The notes under the pieces were generated by a model. It ran no database searches and had not been told where the DNA came from. It was given only the letters and a program-made list of their open reading frames with translations. A program made the position numbers and the translations under genes. DNA of 30,363 nt from UBA7477 sp045602925 (GTDB lineage Bacteria; Bacillota; Clostridia; Oscillospirales; Ruminococcaceae). The stretch spans positions 1 to 30,363 of the forward strand of contig JAZSCN010000020.1 in the NCBI GenBank assembly GCA_045602925.1, written 5' to 3'. Below, piece after piece: positions 8,210 to 16,910 of this stretch (position 1 is the first letter of the stretch; every line of letters starts with the position of its first letter).

Positions 8210-8407
8210 GCGCCTTTTTAGCCTAGATAAAGCACATATGTTCGTGTTCATAAAAAGTTTACAATTTGATTTTCACCTCTAAAAGCCCCTGAAAAGCCCT
8301 ATATCTGGTAGTAAAATGGCAAAATAGAGCCCTTGTTATGCAGTATATACAAAAACCACCCTATCAAAATCGTTAAAAATGCTAGTCGCCGAAATAGCCA
8401 TATTTAC
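8210..8407 (+). other. Intergenic stretch with no recognised element
   Basis: Part of the 357-nt gap between recR and mraZ. After the recR terminator and before the mraZ promoter there is AT-rich sequence in which I see no ORF with a ribosome-binding site, no RNA fold I can name and no repeat. Confidence 0.6.
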
Positions 8408-8436
8408 TTGAAATTCTTGAAAACGTGGTGTATAAT
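8408..8436 (+). promoter_or_regulatory. Main promoter of the division/cell-wall cluster
   Basis: TTGAAA (8408-8413) and TATAAT (8431-8436) with a 17-nt spacer make one of the best promoters in the window. The predicted start near 8443 falls on the first decamer of the putative MraZ operator. Confidence 0.9.
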
Positions 8437-8442
8437 TAGCAC

Positions 8443-8472
8443 ATAGCGGTAAAAAGTGCGATTTAGTGGTAA
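8443..8472 (+). promoter_or_regulatory. Putative MraZ operator: three tandem decamers
   Basis: Three head-to-tail decamers, ATAGCGGTAA, AAAGTGCGAT and TTAGTGGTAA, are spaced exactly 10 nt apart directly downstream of the -10 box. They resemble the published MraZ box of mycoplasmas (AAAGTG-like unit plus 3 nt, repeated three times). Octameric MraZ binding here would cover the transcription start and provide autoregulation. Confidence 0.65.
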
Positions 8473-8516
8473 CTATTCCCTGTAAAACGCTAAAAAACTT
8501 CAAGGAGGTGACGACC

Positions 8517-8942
8517 GTGGCAGGATTAAAAGGTTCATTCAGTCAGACAATGGACACAAAAGGTAGAATGAGCTTTCCTGTAAAGCTAAGAGAAATAATA
8601 GGCGAGAGGTTCGTCATCACAAGAGGCCTCGGAGGTTGCCTGTTTGCGTATTCAATCGAAGAGTTTGAACGTAAGGAGGCTGCCATTCAAGCAGTACCTA
8701 TGTCGAAGGGTCTTACAATGCAAAGATTCTTCCTCTCATGGGCTAACGAGGTCGAAGCCGATAAGCAGGGCAGAATACTCGTACCACAGAATCTCAGAGA
8801 GTTTGCAAAGCTTAATAAAGATATAATAGTAACAGGCGTTGCAGACAGAGTCGAGATTTGGGATAAAGCACTTTGGGATGAGTTCAATAGTAATATCAGC
8901 GAAGATGATATTATGCTGCAGATGGAAGGACTGGATATTTAG
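8517..8942 (+). CDS. mraZ: Transcriptional regulator MraZ
   Basis: MraZ, 141 residues, is the DNA-binding regulator of the dcw operon. Two SpoVT/AbrB-like halves are visible, DTKGRMSFPVKLRE (13-26) and DKQGRILVPQNLRE (82-95). The start is GTG 8517: it has the ideal ribosome-binding site AAGGAGGTGA (8502-8511), gives the normal family length, and lies after the promoter and operator. An in-frame upstream start at 8466 overlaps the operator and is rejected. It is the first gene of the cluster, and rsmH begins 2 nt after its stop. Confidence 0.95.
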   Translation: MAGLKGSFSQTMDTKGRMSFPVKLREIIGERFVITRGLGGCLFAYSIEEFERKEAAIQAVPMSKGLTMQRFFLSWANEVEADKQGRILVPQNLREFAKLNKDIIVTGVADRVEIWDKALWDEFNSNISEDDIMLQMEGLDI

Positions 8943-8944
8943 CC

Positions 8945-9865
8945 TTGGATTTTCATCATGTATCAGTAATGTTGCTAGAGTGCCTCGAAGGGCTCAGTAT
9001 TAAGCCCGACGGAATATATATAGACGGCACAGCTGGCGGAGCAGGGCATTCAAAAGAAATCGCCAAAAGACTCACGTCAGGCAAGCTTATAGCAATCGAC
9101 CGTGACCCAACGGCAGTTGAGGTCGCAACCGAACGACTGAAAGGACTACCAGCTACCGTTATAAAAGGAAATTACTCCGAGCTCGATACCGTATTAGAGA
9201 GCCTTGGGGTAGACGGTGTAGACGGAATACTTCTTGACCTTGGAGTATCTTCACATCAGCTGGACAACTCCGAAAGAGGATTTTCATATCATGGTGACGC
9301 AGTTCTTGATATGAGAATGGAACAGGAGGGCGTGTCAGCTAAGGATATCGTGAATGAGTGGCCGGAAAAAGAACTCGCACGAATCATCTTTGAGTATGGA
9401 GAAGAGAAGTATGCAAGAAGCATAGCGTCAGCAATCGTCAAGTGTAGAGAACAAAAGACAATATACTCGACGGGAGAATTGGCAGAGATAATAAAAAACG
9501 CCGTCCCCGCCAAAGCAAGAAGAGAAAAAAATCCTTGCAAAAAAACATTTCAGGCAATAAGAATTGCCGTGAACGACGAGCTAGAGCATTTATCTGTGGC
9601 TCTGGACAAGGCGTTTGACGCCTTAAACCTCGGCGGAAGACTATGCATTATAACTTTCCATTCCCTAGAGGACAGATTGGTAAAGCAGCGATTTGCAAGC
9701 TATTGCAAGGGCTGTGAGTGCCCGCCGGACTTTCCCGTGTGCGTGTGTGGGAAAAAGCCAAGAGGCAAGCTAATAAATAAAAAGCCGATAACGGCAACAG
9801 AGAAAGAGCTTTCTGTGAATAACAGAAGCAGAAGTGCAAAGCTAAGAATAATAGAGAAAATATAG
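8945..9865 (+). CDS. rsmH: 16S rRNA (cytosine1402-N4)-methyltransferase
   Basis: RsmH (MraW), 306 residues, methylates N4 of C1402 in 16S rRNA using S-adenosylmethionine. The SAM site is DGTAGGAGHS (27-36) followed by IDRDPTAVE; later family blocks are LLDLGVSSHQLD, RGFSYHGDAVLDMRM and TFHSLEDRLVKQRF. The start is the TTG at 8945, because it gives the family opening MDFHHVSVML, while the next ATG would remove it. It lies 2 nt after the mraZ stop without a well-placed ribosome-binding site, which suggests coupled translation. A Cys-rich patch near the C-terminus is also found in Firmicute homologues. Confidence 0.96.
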   Translation: MDFHHVSVMLLECLEGLSIKPDGIYIDGTAGGAGHSKEIAKRLTSGKLIAIDRDPTAVEVATERLKGLPATVIKGNYSELDTVLESLGVDGVDGILLDLGVSSHQLDNSERGFSYHGDAVLDMRMEQEGVSAKDIVNEWPEKELARIIFEYGEEKYARSIASAIVKCREQKTIYSTGELAEIIKNAVPAKARREKNPCKKTFQAIRIAVNDELEHLSVALDKAFDALNLGGRLCIITFHSLEDRLVKQRFASYCKGCECPPDFPVCVCGKKPRGKLINKKPITATEKELSVNNRSRSAKLRIIEKI

Positions 9866-9959
9866 CTTTGTAATTATGTGTAGAAGAAAAGTAGAAAATA
9901 AAGAAAAAGAAAAATTGTGTAGAAAAAGATTTTCATAAGAGCAAAAGAGGTGATGGCTG

Positions 9960-10439
9960 ATGGCAAGGCTTAATAATAACCTGGCGTATGACTTCGACGA
10001 GCGTGAAGAGCTCCAAGAGGTAGAAGCGCCCAAGATTAAGCATTATAGAAATACAAAAAGAAAAGCATCAGCAAGCTCACTTATAACGCTCATCACACTC
10101 TCGATTTTTGCATCGGTTATAATGCTCTCAATGGTAGTTAGTCAGATTGAGGTTAGCCGCCTTACAAGAGAACAATCCGAGCTTTCACAGCAGCTTTCAC
10201 AGCTACAAAGAGAGTGTACCGACTTAGAAGCACAGCTCGCTTCTAAGACAGGAATAACAGCGGTAGAAGACTACGCAGAGAATACGCTTGGTCTTACAAA
10301 GCTGGATAAGGCACAGGTAGAATTTGTCGAAATTCCTGTACCGACAGTATCCGAGGTTATCGAGAAAGAGGAGGAAGGCTTCTTCACCTCTGTAAAGAAC
10401 TGGGTGGATAGTGTCAAGGAATATCTCGGCATTGAATGA
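9960..10439 (+). CDS. ftsL: FtsL/DivIC-type division protein
   Basis: A bitopic division protein of 159 residues. Residues 1-40 are cytoplasmic and charged, 41-62 the membrane helix, 63-96 a heptad-rich coiled coil (RLTREQSELSQQLSQLQREC), then the YAENTLGLTKLDKAQVEFV segment typical of the FtsL/DivIC family. It would bridge the division PBP/FtsW pair with FtsQ outside the membrane. It is longer than usual because of an acidic and amphipathic tail (about 131-159). AGAGGTGAT precedes the ATG; an overlapping ATG at 9953 reads only six codons. Its place between rsmH and the PBP gene fixes the identity better than its sequence does. Confidence 0.88.
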   Translation: MARLNNNLAYDFDEREELQEVEAPKIKHYRNTKRKASASSLITLITLSIFASVIMLSMVVSQIEVSRLTREQSELSQQLSQLQRECTDLEAQLASKTGITAVEDYAENTLGLTKLDKAQVEFVEIPVPTVSEVIEKEEEGFFTSVKNWVDSVKEYLGIE

Positions 10440-10452
10440 ATAAGATAATTAC

Positions 10453-10497
10453 AGAAAGTTAAGCTTAATCAGGTGTCTCGATTAAACTTAGCTTTCT
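10453..10497 (+). terminator. Terminator-like hairpin between ftsL and the PBP gene
   Basis: An 18-bp imperfect stem (10453-10470 with 10480-10497, one mismatch and one G-U) with a 9-nt loop is followed by TGTGTT rather than a clean T-run. It may cause partial termination or protect an mRNA end within the cluster. Confidence 0.5.
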
Positions 10498-10563
10498 TGT
10501 GTTCATAAAGGTATTTTAAAAAATGGCAATTTGCCGCAATTTTATGGCGAAAGGGATAAAATA

Positions 10564-12798
10564 ATGTCGGATAAACCAACCTCATCAATGAAAAGAAGAC
10601 TAAACGGTGTCATCGTAGCATGCATAACAATCGTTATCGTATACCTCGTGTACACTATGATTAGAATATCTATAATCGACGCCGAAAAGTGGCAGGAGCT
10701 CGCCAGCTCACAGCAGCTAAAGAGCACTACAATCACTGCTTCCAGAGGTACAATCTATGACTCGAATATGCAGATTTTAGCGCAGAGCGCAACAGTCTAT
10801 ACAATCGCCGTCGACCCGGTCCTGCTTTCAAGAAACTTAGAAGCCGACAATTGCGAGCTCGAGTTTTCGGATGTTACTTCAACACTTGCAGAGCTTCTGG
10901 AAATGGACGAGAACGAGATTGTCGCTAAGTGCGTCAAGGATAATCGTTATCAGGAACTTAAAAAGAATGTCGAAAAGCCACTGGCAGATAAAATCCGTCA
11001 GTTCGCTAAGGATAATAAAATCAGCGCCGTTATCGCAACAGAATCTTCTAAGAGATTCTATCCCGAGAATAGCCTCGCAGCTTCTGTCGTAGGCCACCTG
11101 CACTACGACGGCTACGGAATATACGGCCTCGAAGCATACTACGATGAGTACCTCTCCGGTACCGACGGAAAAACCCTAATCGCTACCGATAACCAGGGTA
11201 ACGAAATCCCGTATGAGTATAAGCAGTCGTACGACGCACAGCCGGGCGACTCGCTCGTCTTAAATCTCGATATCACAGTCCAGTCAGCTCTCGAAAACGC
11301 ACTCTTAGACTGTGTGCAAACCCACGCTCCGTCAGGTAGAGCAACAGGCATAGTTATGAACCCAAAAACAGGCGCAATCTATGCTATGGCTACAACCTAC
11401 GGCTATGACCTTAACAATCCCGCAGAAATCACCGACCCTACAGTCGCTGCTATGATAGAAGCAATGCCAGAGGGCGAAGATAAAACAAACGCAAAAAGTG
11501 CCGCATGGGCAACCCAGTGGAAGAATAAGGCGATTTCAGAAATCTACTTCCCCGGCTCAGTATTTAAGGTAATTACAGCATCTTCTGCATTGGAAGAACA
11601 GAAGATAACTCCAAATCAGCATTTCGGCTGTGGTATAGAATACCAGGTAGCCGATACATCATTCCATTGCTGGTCAACCTACGACCACGGCGCACAAACG
11701 CTGTATGACGCAATGATGAACTCATGTAACCCTGCATTTATCAGAATCGGTGAGCTGCTCGAGCCAACACTTTTCTGTAAGTATTATTCAGCATACGGCT
11801 TTGCAGAAAAAACCGGAATCGACCTTCCGGGCGAGGTTTCAAGCCTCTATGTAAGCGAGAAGTATATGGGCCCTGTAGAGCTCGGCTCAAGCTCGTTCGG
11901 TCAGACAAATAAGGTTACAGCAATCGAAATGATTACAGCCTACGCAGCCGTAGTTAACGGTGGATACCTCGTAACTCCGCAGATCGTAGATAAAATTATC
12001 GATACAAACGGCAACGTTGTAAAGGACTTCGAACCGGTTATAAAAAGACAGGTTATCTCAGAGGATACCTCAGCACAGATGAGAGAAATCCTCGAATATG
12101 TAGTAGAAAACGCCAGAGGCGGTAACTCATACATAAGCGGTTACAGAATCGGTGGAAAGTCAGGAACATCCCAGAAAATCGACGAGGATAAGACAGGCCA
12201 TACCTACGTCGGCTCCTATTGTGCGTTTGCACCTGCCGATGACCCTGAGGTAATCCTGCTTATCGTAACCGACGACCCGAAGAACGGTAAGTTCTATGGT
12301 AGTGAGGTCGCCGCTCCATACGCTACACAGGTGCTTGAAGCTATCCTTCCATACCTCGGGATCTATCCGGAGTATACCGAAGAAGAGCTTGAAGAAATCG
12401 CAGTCGATATCAAGAATACTGAGTTTGCAGACGTCGATGACGCAAGAGATACTCTTATCGCAATCGGACTTAAGGTTACAGTAATAGGCGAAGGCGACAG
12501 CGTAGTTTCTCAGGTTCCTTCAAGCGGCTCTGCTAAGAGAGGCAGTACAGTTATCCTCTATACCGAGAAGAACGCCGTGCAGGAAACCACAACAGTTCCG
12601 TCTATCGCAGGTCTGACACTCGACGAAGCACAGCAAAAGCTCTCCGAAGCAGGTCTTAATCTCCTGCCTTCCGGTAGTGCAGCATATACAGATGGCGCAA
12701 AGGCAGGCTACGACCAGAGCATCAGCGCAGGAACAGTAGTTCTCAAGGGCTCTATCGTGTCAGTAACCTTCTACCCATCAACAGTATCATCACAGTAA
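10564..12798 (+). CDS. Division transpeptidase (class B PBP) with PASTA domains
   Basis: A 744-residue class B penicillin-binding protein that cross-links septal peptidoglycan, the FtsI/PBP2x/SpoVD type. After a cytoplasmic start there is one membrane helix (about 15-38), a dimerisation domain beginning near SRGTIYD, and a transpeptidase domain with SVFK (Ser332, Lys335), SCN (387-389) and KSGTS (532-536). Two C-terminal PASTA repeats follow (about 620-670 and 675-739). PASTA repeats bind peptidoglycan fragments or beta-lactams in relatives. The start is ATG 10564 with AAAGGG at 10551-10556; a TTG at 10531 is in frame but lacks a site. Whether it is the vegetative or a sporulation enzyme (SpoVD) cannot be settled from sequence; its place suggests the main division PBP. 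Confidence 0.94.
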   Translation: MSDKPTSSMKRRLNGVIVACITIVIVYLVYTMIRISIIDAEKWQELASSQQLKSTTITASRGTIYDSNMQILAQSATVYTIAVDPVLLSRNLEADNCELEFSDVTSTLAELLEMDENEIVAKCVKDNRYQELKKNVEKPLADKIRQFAKDNKISAVIATESSKRFYPENSLAASVVGHLHYDGYGIYGLEAYYDEYLSGTDGKTLIATDNQGNEIPYEYKQSYDAQPGDSLVLNLDITVQSALENALLDCVQTHAPSGRATGIVMNPKTGAIYAMATTYGYDLNNPAEITDPTVAAMIEAMPEGEDKTNAKSAAWATQWKNKAISEIYFPGSVFKVITASSALEEQKITPNQHFGCGIEYQVADTSFHCWSTYDHGAQTLYDAMMNSCNPAFIRIGELLEPTLFCKYYSAYGFAEKTGIDLPGEVSSLYVSEKYMGPVELGSSSFGQTNKVTAIEMITAYAAVVNGGYLVTPQIVDKIIDTNGNVVKDFEPVIKRQVISEDTSAQMREILEYVVENARGGNSYISGYRIGGKSGTSQKIDEDKTGHTYVGSYCAFAPADDPEVILLIVTDDPKNGKFYGSEVAAPYATQVLEAILPYLGIYPEYTEEELEEIAVDIKNTEFADVDDARDTLIAIGLKVTVIGEGDSVVSQVPSSGSAKRGSTVILYTEKNAVQETTTVPSIAGLTLDEAQQKLSEAGLNLLPSGSAAYTDGAKAGYDQSISAGTVVLKGSIVSVTFYPSTVSSQ

Positions 12799-12821
12799 TT
12801 TTAAAGAAAAGAAGGGTTAAT

Positions 12822-14258
12822 ATGAAGCTCTATCAGCTTATCGACAATATCGCAACAACAAGCCTACCTGATATCGAAATTACCGACCTTTCATCCGATA
12901 CAAGAAAGGAACTTAAAGAGGGTGGAATGTTCGTGTGTATCAAGGGCAATACCTTTGACGGACATGACCACGCCAAGAAAATGCTTGATAACGGCGCCGC
13001 AGTTGTTGTCGTCGAAAGAGACTTAGGACTCGATAGACAGATTGTTGTTCCCGATAGCAGAAGAGCCTTCACAAGACTGTGCGCAGCATGGTTTGAGCAT
13101 CCCGAAAAGGAATTAAAGCTCGTCGGCGTTACCGGTACAAACGGCAAGACAACCTCAACAACAGTGCTTAAGTACCTGCTCACTAAAATGGGCTATAAGG
13201 TGGGACTTATCGGTACATGCCAGAACGAAATCGGCGACGAGATTATCCCTACCGAAAGAACAACCCCCGAAGCATATGACCTCTTTGAGCTTTTCAGAAA
13301 TATGGCAGATAAGGGCTGTGACTATTGCGTTATGGAGGTCTCCTCACAAGGTCTCGAGCAGGGCAGAGTAGACGGCTGTGAGTTTGAGGTAGCAATGTTT
13401 ACTAACCTTACCCAAGACCACCTCGATGTGCACGGCACAATGGAAAATTACTATCAAGCTAAGAAGATTATATTCTCGCTTTGTAAAAAAGCAGTTATAA
13501 ATACCGATACCGACTACGGCAAGAGATATTTTGACGAGGTCAGCTGCGATAAGCTCTCGTTTGGTGAAAAGAGCGAAAACGCCGATTTTAAAGCGTCTGA
13601 TATCACACTTTCTGCTAGTGGCGTCGCCTATAAGTGTACAGCAAACGGCATAGCCGATTCTGTTAGCTTTATGATGCCGGGCGACTTTAACGTGTCCAAT
13701 TCACTTGGCGTTATTGCAGCAATGTATGCGCTGGGCTTTGATACTAAAGAAACAGTAAAGCTCTTAGCCGACTTCGGTGGAGTAAGAGGCAGAGCAGAGG
13801 TAGTAGAAACCGGCAGAGATTTCACAGTAATCTGCGACTATGCACATACCCCGGACGCTATCGAAAATATCTTAAGCGCAATCAAAGCGTCAGCACAGGG
13901 CAGAGTGGTTTGCCTCTTCGGTTGTGGTGGGAACAGAGACGCCAGAAAGCGACCGCTTATGGCTAAAGCAGCTGCAGATTATGCCGACTTTGTCATTGTA
14001 ACTTCAGATAATCCAAGAAACGAAGAGCCGTCAGCTATCATAGAAGACGTGCTCGTGGGAATCAAGGATACAAGCACCCCGTATACTACAATCGTCGATA
14101 GACGTGAAGCAATTTTCTGGGCAGTAAAGAACGCACAGAAAAACGATATTATCGTGCTTTGCGGAAAGGGACACGAGGATTACCAGATACTCGCAGGTGG
14201 CGTAAAAATCCACTTTGACGAAAGAGAAGTAGTAAAGCAGGCTCTCGCAGAGCTTTAA
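12822..14258 (+). CDS. murE: UDP-MurNAc-tripeptide synthetase (meso-DAP adding)
   Basis: A cytosolic Mur ligase, 478 residues, that adds the third amino acid to UDP-MurNAc-L-Ala-D-Glu. The ATP site is GVTGTNGKTTST (102-113). DNPRNE (396-401) is the motif that recognises meso-diaminopimelate rather than L-lysine, so the wall is predicted to be DAP type. The N-terminal uridine-binding part carries SSDTR and FVCIKG. GAAGGG precedes the ATG, and it lies 23 nt after the PBP gene. Confidence 0.96.
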   Translation: MKLYQLIDNIATTSLPDIEITDLSSDTRKELKEGGMFVCIKGNTFDGHDHAKKMLDNGAAVVVVERDLGLDRQIVVPDSRRAFTRLCAAWFEHPEKELKLVGVTGTNGKTTSTTVLKYLLTKMGYKVGLIGTCQNEIGDEIIPTERTTPEAYDLFELFRNMADKGCDYCVMEVSSQGLEQGRVDGCEFEVAMFTNLTQDHLDVHGTMENYYQAKKIIFSLCKKAVINTDTDYGKRYFDEVSCDKLSFGEKSENADFKASDITLSASGVAYKCTANGIADSVSFMMPGDFNVSNSLGVIAAMYALGFDTKETVKLLADFGGVRGRAEVVETGRDFTVICDYAHTPDAIENILSAIKASAQGRVVCLFGCGGNRDARKRPLMAKAAADYADFVIVTSDNPRNEEPSAIIEDVLVGIKDTSTPYTTIVDRREAIFWAVKNAQKNDIIVLCGKGHEDYQILAGGVKIHFDEREVVKQALAEL

Positions 14259-14279
14259 AAAACAAAAGCAGGAGAATCT

Positions 14280-15647
14280 ATGGAATCAATCAAGCTCTAT
14301 GAAATCGTCGAGGCTGTGTCAGGCTCGTTCGGATATAATGCCGATATCGACGTAAAGCACATCTCAACAGATACAAGAACAATAAAAGAAGGCTCTGTCT
14401 TTGTCTGTATAAAAGGCGAACGCTTCGATGGACACGACTTTGCACAGAAGGCTGTCGAGAATGGTGCTGTCGCAGTAGTTTCCGAAAGACCGATTCAGAA
14501 CGTAAAGTGCATTATCGTCGATTCAAGCTTTAAGGCGCTCGGCAGTATCGCTAAGTATTACAGAAGCAAGTTTAAGGATTTAAAGCTCGTAGCCGTTACA
14601 GGTTCAGTGGGTAAGACCTCTACCAAGGAAATGATATACCTTGTTATGTCTAAGAAGTATAAAACTCTTAAAACACAAGGCAACCTCAATAACGAAATCG
14701 GCTTGCCTGCAACACTTTTTAATCTTACATACGATACCGAAGCCGCTGTTATAGAAATGGGAATGAACCACCTCGGCGAGATTTCAAGGCTTTCTACAAT
14801 CGCTAATCCGCAAACCTGTGTTATTACCAATATCGGCACAGCACATATCGGTAATCTAGGTAGCCAGGAAAATATCCTCAAAGCTAAAATGGAAATTTTC
14901 GACGGTGCAGAATACGGCGCACCACTCGTTACAAGCCTCGATGATAAGCTGCTTTCTCAGGTCGAGCTAAGACAAGGCGAAAAGCTTACATATTCGCTCA
15001 CTAAGAAAAACGCAAGCGTCTATGCCTCGGATATAGTAAGAGACGAAAACGGCGCAGACTTTACTATAAACCATAACGGTAATAAGTATAACGCCAGAAT
15101 AAATACCCCTGGCGACCATAATATCCTAAACGCACTGTGTGCCTTTACTGTCGGACTTCGCTATGACGTAGAGCCGGAAAGTATGCTCGAAGCAATAGCC
15201 GAGTTTGCCCCCGACGGTATGAGACAAAACAAGGTGACAGTAGACGGCGTGGAGTATATGCTCGACTGCTATAACGCAAGCCCCGAGGCAATGCGCTCGT
15301 CACTTAGCGTCTTCAAGGACGCAAAGGCTAAAAATAGGAAAATCGCCGTTTTAGCCGATATGCTCGAGCTCGGCGAAGGTTCAAAGAACTATCATAGGTC
15401 GGTTGGCGAGTTCTTTGCAAAAACAGATGCCGACCTGCTCGTCTGCTACGGCAGTGACGCAGTAGCCTATTCGCAGGGCGCAGTAAAGAAAGGCTTTGAT
15501 GAAAGTAAGACAGCCTGCTTTACCGAGGCAGAAGAGCTTTTAGAGTTCCTTAAAAAAGAGATTTCGCAGGGCGACCTCGTGCTCTTTAAGGGTAGCCACG
15601 GAATGAAGCTCGACAGCATATTTAAAAAACTAACAGAAAATCAGTAA
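14280..15647 (+). CDS. murF: UDP-MurNAc-tripeptide--D-Ala-D-Ala ligase
   Basis: MurF, 455 residues, adds D-Ala-D-Ala to complete the UDP-MurNAc pentapeptide. The ATP loop VAVTGSVGKTSTKEM and the following NNEIGLPATLFNL are MurF-specific, as is MELGEG-like LELGEGSKNYH near the C-terminus. The N-terminal 80 residues closely resemble those of MurE upstream (STDTR, FVCIKGERFDGHDFA), a sign of common descent of the ligases. GCAGGAGA precedes the ATG, 21 nt after murE. The usual next genes, mraY and murD, are missing; ftsW follows instead. Confidence 0.96.
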   Translation: MESIKLYEIVEAVSGSFGYNADIDVKHISTDTRTIKEGSVFVCIKGERFDGHDFAQKAVENGAVAVVSERPIQNVKCIIVDSSFKALGSIAKYYRSKFKDLKLVAVTGSVGKTSTKEMIYLVMSKKYKTLKTQGNLNNEIGLPATLFNLTYDTEAAVIEMGMNHLGEISRLSTIANPQTCVITNIGTAHIGNLGSQENILKAKMEIFDGAEYGAPLVTSLDDKLLSQVELRQGEKLTYSLTKKNASVYASDIVRDENGADFTINHNGNKYNARINTPGDHNILNALCAFTVGLRYDVEPESMLEAIAEFAPDGMRQNKVTVDGVEYMLDCYNASPEAMRSSLSVFKDAKAKNRKIAVLADMLELGEGSKNYHRSVGEFFAKTDADLLVCYGSDAVAYSQGAVKKGFDESKTACFTEAEELLEFLKKEISQGDLVLFKGSHGMKLDSIFKKLTENQ

Positions 15648-15669
15648 TAAGTTAAGGAGGCGGGAAAGC

Positions 15670-16899
15670 TTGGCATTAGATAAATCAGCTAGAAGACAAA
15701 CCGCTAACAATAGAATAGAAGATACAAAGAAGAAAAAGCAAGGCCCTGCCGAAGCCAGAAAGTACTTTAACTTCAGGCTTATCGGCTACGAGTATGACAG
15801 ACCGTTCCTCTTTATCGTGGTAATCCTGCTCGTAATGGGAACCTTTATGATGTTCTCAGCAAGCTATATATGGGGACTTGCAGAGTACGATAACGGTTAT
15901 TACTATATCCAAAGACAGTTCGTGTCAATCGCCGTCGGACTTTTTGCAATGTTCGGCGTGTCGTTCCTCGACTATCACTTCTTCCAAAGTACGAAAATTG
16001 CCTATCTTGCGTTTATCATAGTCTTCGGACTAACATTTGTTACATCGTTTATAGGTACATCGGTAGCAGGAGCAAGAAGATGGATAGTTATCGGCCCGTT
16101 TAACTTCCAACCATCAGAGCTTTTGAAGGTAGCCTTTATAATAATTATGGCGTACCTCGGAGCACTCAATTATCCGAAGTTTAATAAGTTCAAGTATTCT
16201 ACCGTACCTTATCTTGTAGTAATTGCATTGTGCTGTGGAGTGCTTGTTCTCCAAAGACATATCTCAGGTGTGCTTATCTTTGGTGCAATCGGCGTGTCAA
16301 TGATTTTTGTTTCCGGCGTTCCGCTAAAGCATTTTGCTTCACTCGTAATAAGTGCAGTGGTAGCTGTCGGACTCTTCCTTACATATAAGGTCGTCACCGG
16401 TGGAGGCTTCGGCTATATTTCAGAAAGAATCCAGAGCTGGCGTGACCCAACAAGCGATATCTTAGGCTCAACCCTGCAAACCTACCAGTCAATGCTCGCA
16501 ATAGGTTCGGGAGGAATCTTCGGTCTCGGCTTTGGCGAATCAAGACAAAAACACCTCTGGCTCCCGGAAGCACAAAACGACTTCGTCTTTGCAATCGTGT
16601 GCGAAGAGCTCGGCTTCCTCGGTGCAATCGTTGTTATTCTGCTTTTTGCACTCTTCGTGTTCAGAGGCTTTTATATCGCAGCGAATGCACCGGATAGATT
16701 CGGTATGCTCCTCGCAGCAGGTATAACAATACAGATTGGCCTGCAGGCATTTTTAAATATCGGAGTTGCCTGCAACGCCTTCCCTAATACAGGTATCAGC
16801 CTTCCGTTCTTTAGCTACGGAGGAACTGCATTACTTATCCAGCTTGCCGAAATGGGAATACTTCTGAGTATCTCAAGACAAGCCACAACCAAGAAATAG
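15670..16899 (+). CDS. ftsW: SEDS glycosyltransferase FtsW (SpoVE type)
   Basis: A polytopic membrane protein of 409 residues in the SEDS family, the peptidoglycan polymerase that pairs with the class B PBP. After about 45 basic residues come about ten membrane helices. Family marks are FQPSELLKV, the extracellular loop with RIQSWRDPTSD (holding the proposed catalytic Asp), SMLAIGSGGIFGLGFGESRQK, LPEAQNDFVFAI and the C-terminal NTGISLPFFSYGGTALL. The start is TTG 15670, with AAGGAGG (15654-15660) 9 nt upstream. FtsW and SpoVE cannot be told apart here; the dcw setting favours a division role. Confidence 0.93.
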   Translation: MALDKSARRQTANNRIEDTKKKKQGPAEARKYFNFRLIGYEYDRPFLFIVVILLVMGTFMMFSASYIWGLAEYDNGYYYIQRQFVSIAVGLFAMFGVSFLDYHFFQSTKIAYLAFIIVFGLTFVTSFIGTSVAGARRWIVIGPFNFQPSELLKVAFIIIMAYLGALNYPKFNKFKYSTVPYLVVIALCCGVLVLQRHISGVLIFGAIGVSMIFVSGVPLKHFASLVISAVVAVGLFLTYKVVTGGGFGYISERIQSWRDPTSDILGSTLQTYQSMLAIGSGGIFGLGFGESRQKHLWLPEAQNDFVFAIVCEELGFLGAIVVILLFALFVFRGFYIAANAPDRFGMLLAAGITIQIGLQAFLNIGVACNAFPNTGISLPFFSYGGTALLIQLAEMGILLSISRQATTKK

Positions 16900-16910
16900 G
16901 AGTGTAAACT

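Noticed and set aside
8466..8516. Upstream start for mraZ
   Set aside because: It overlaps the operator repeats and lacks a ribosome-binding site; GTG 8517 has an ideal one and the family N-terminus.
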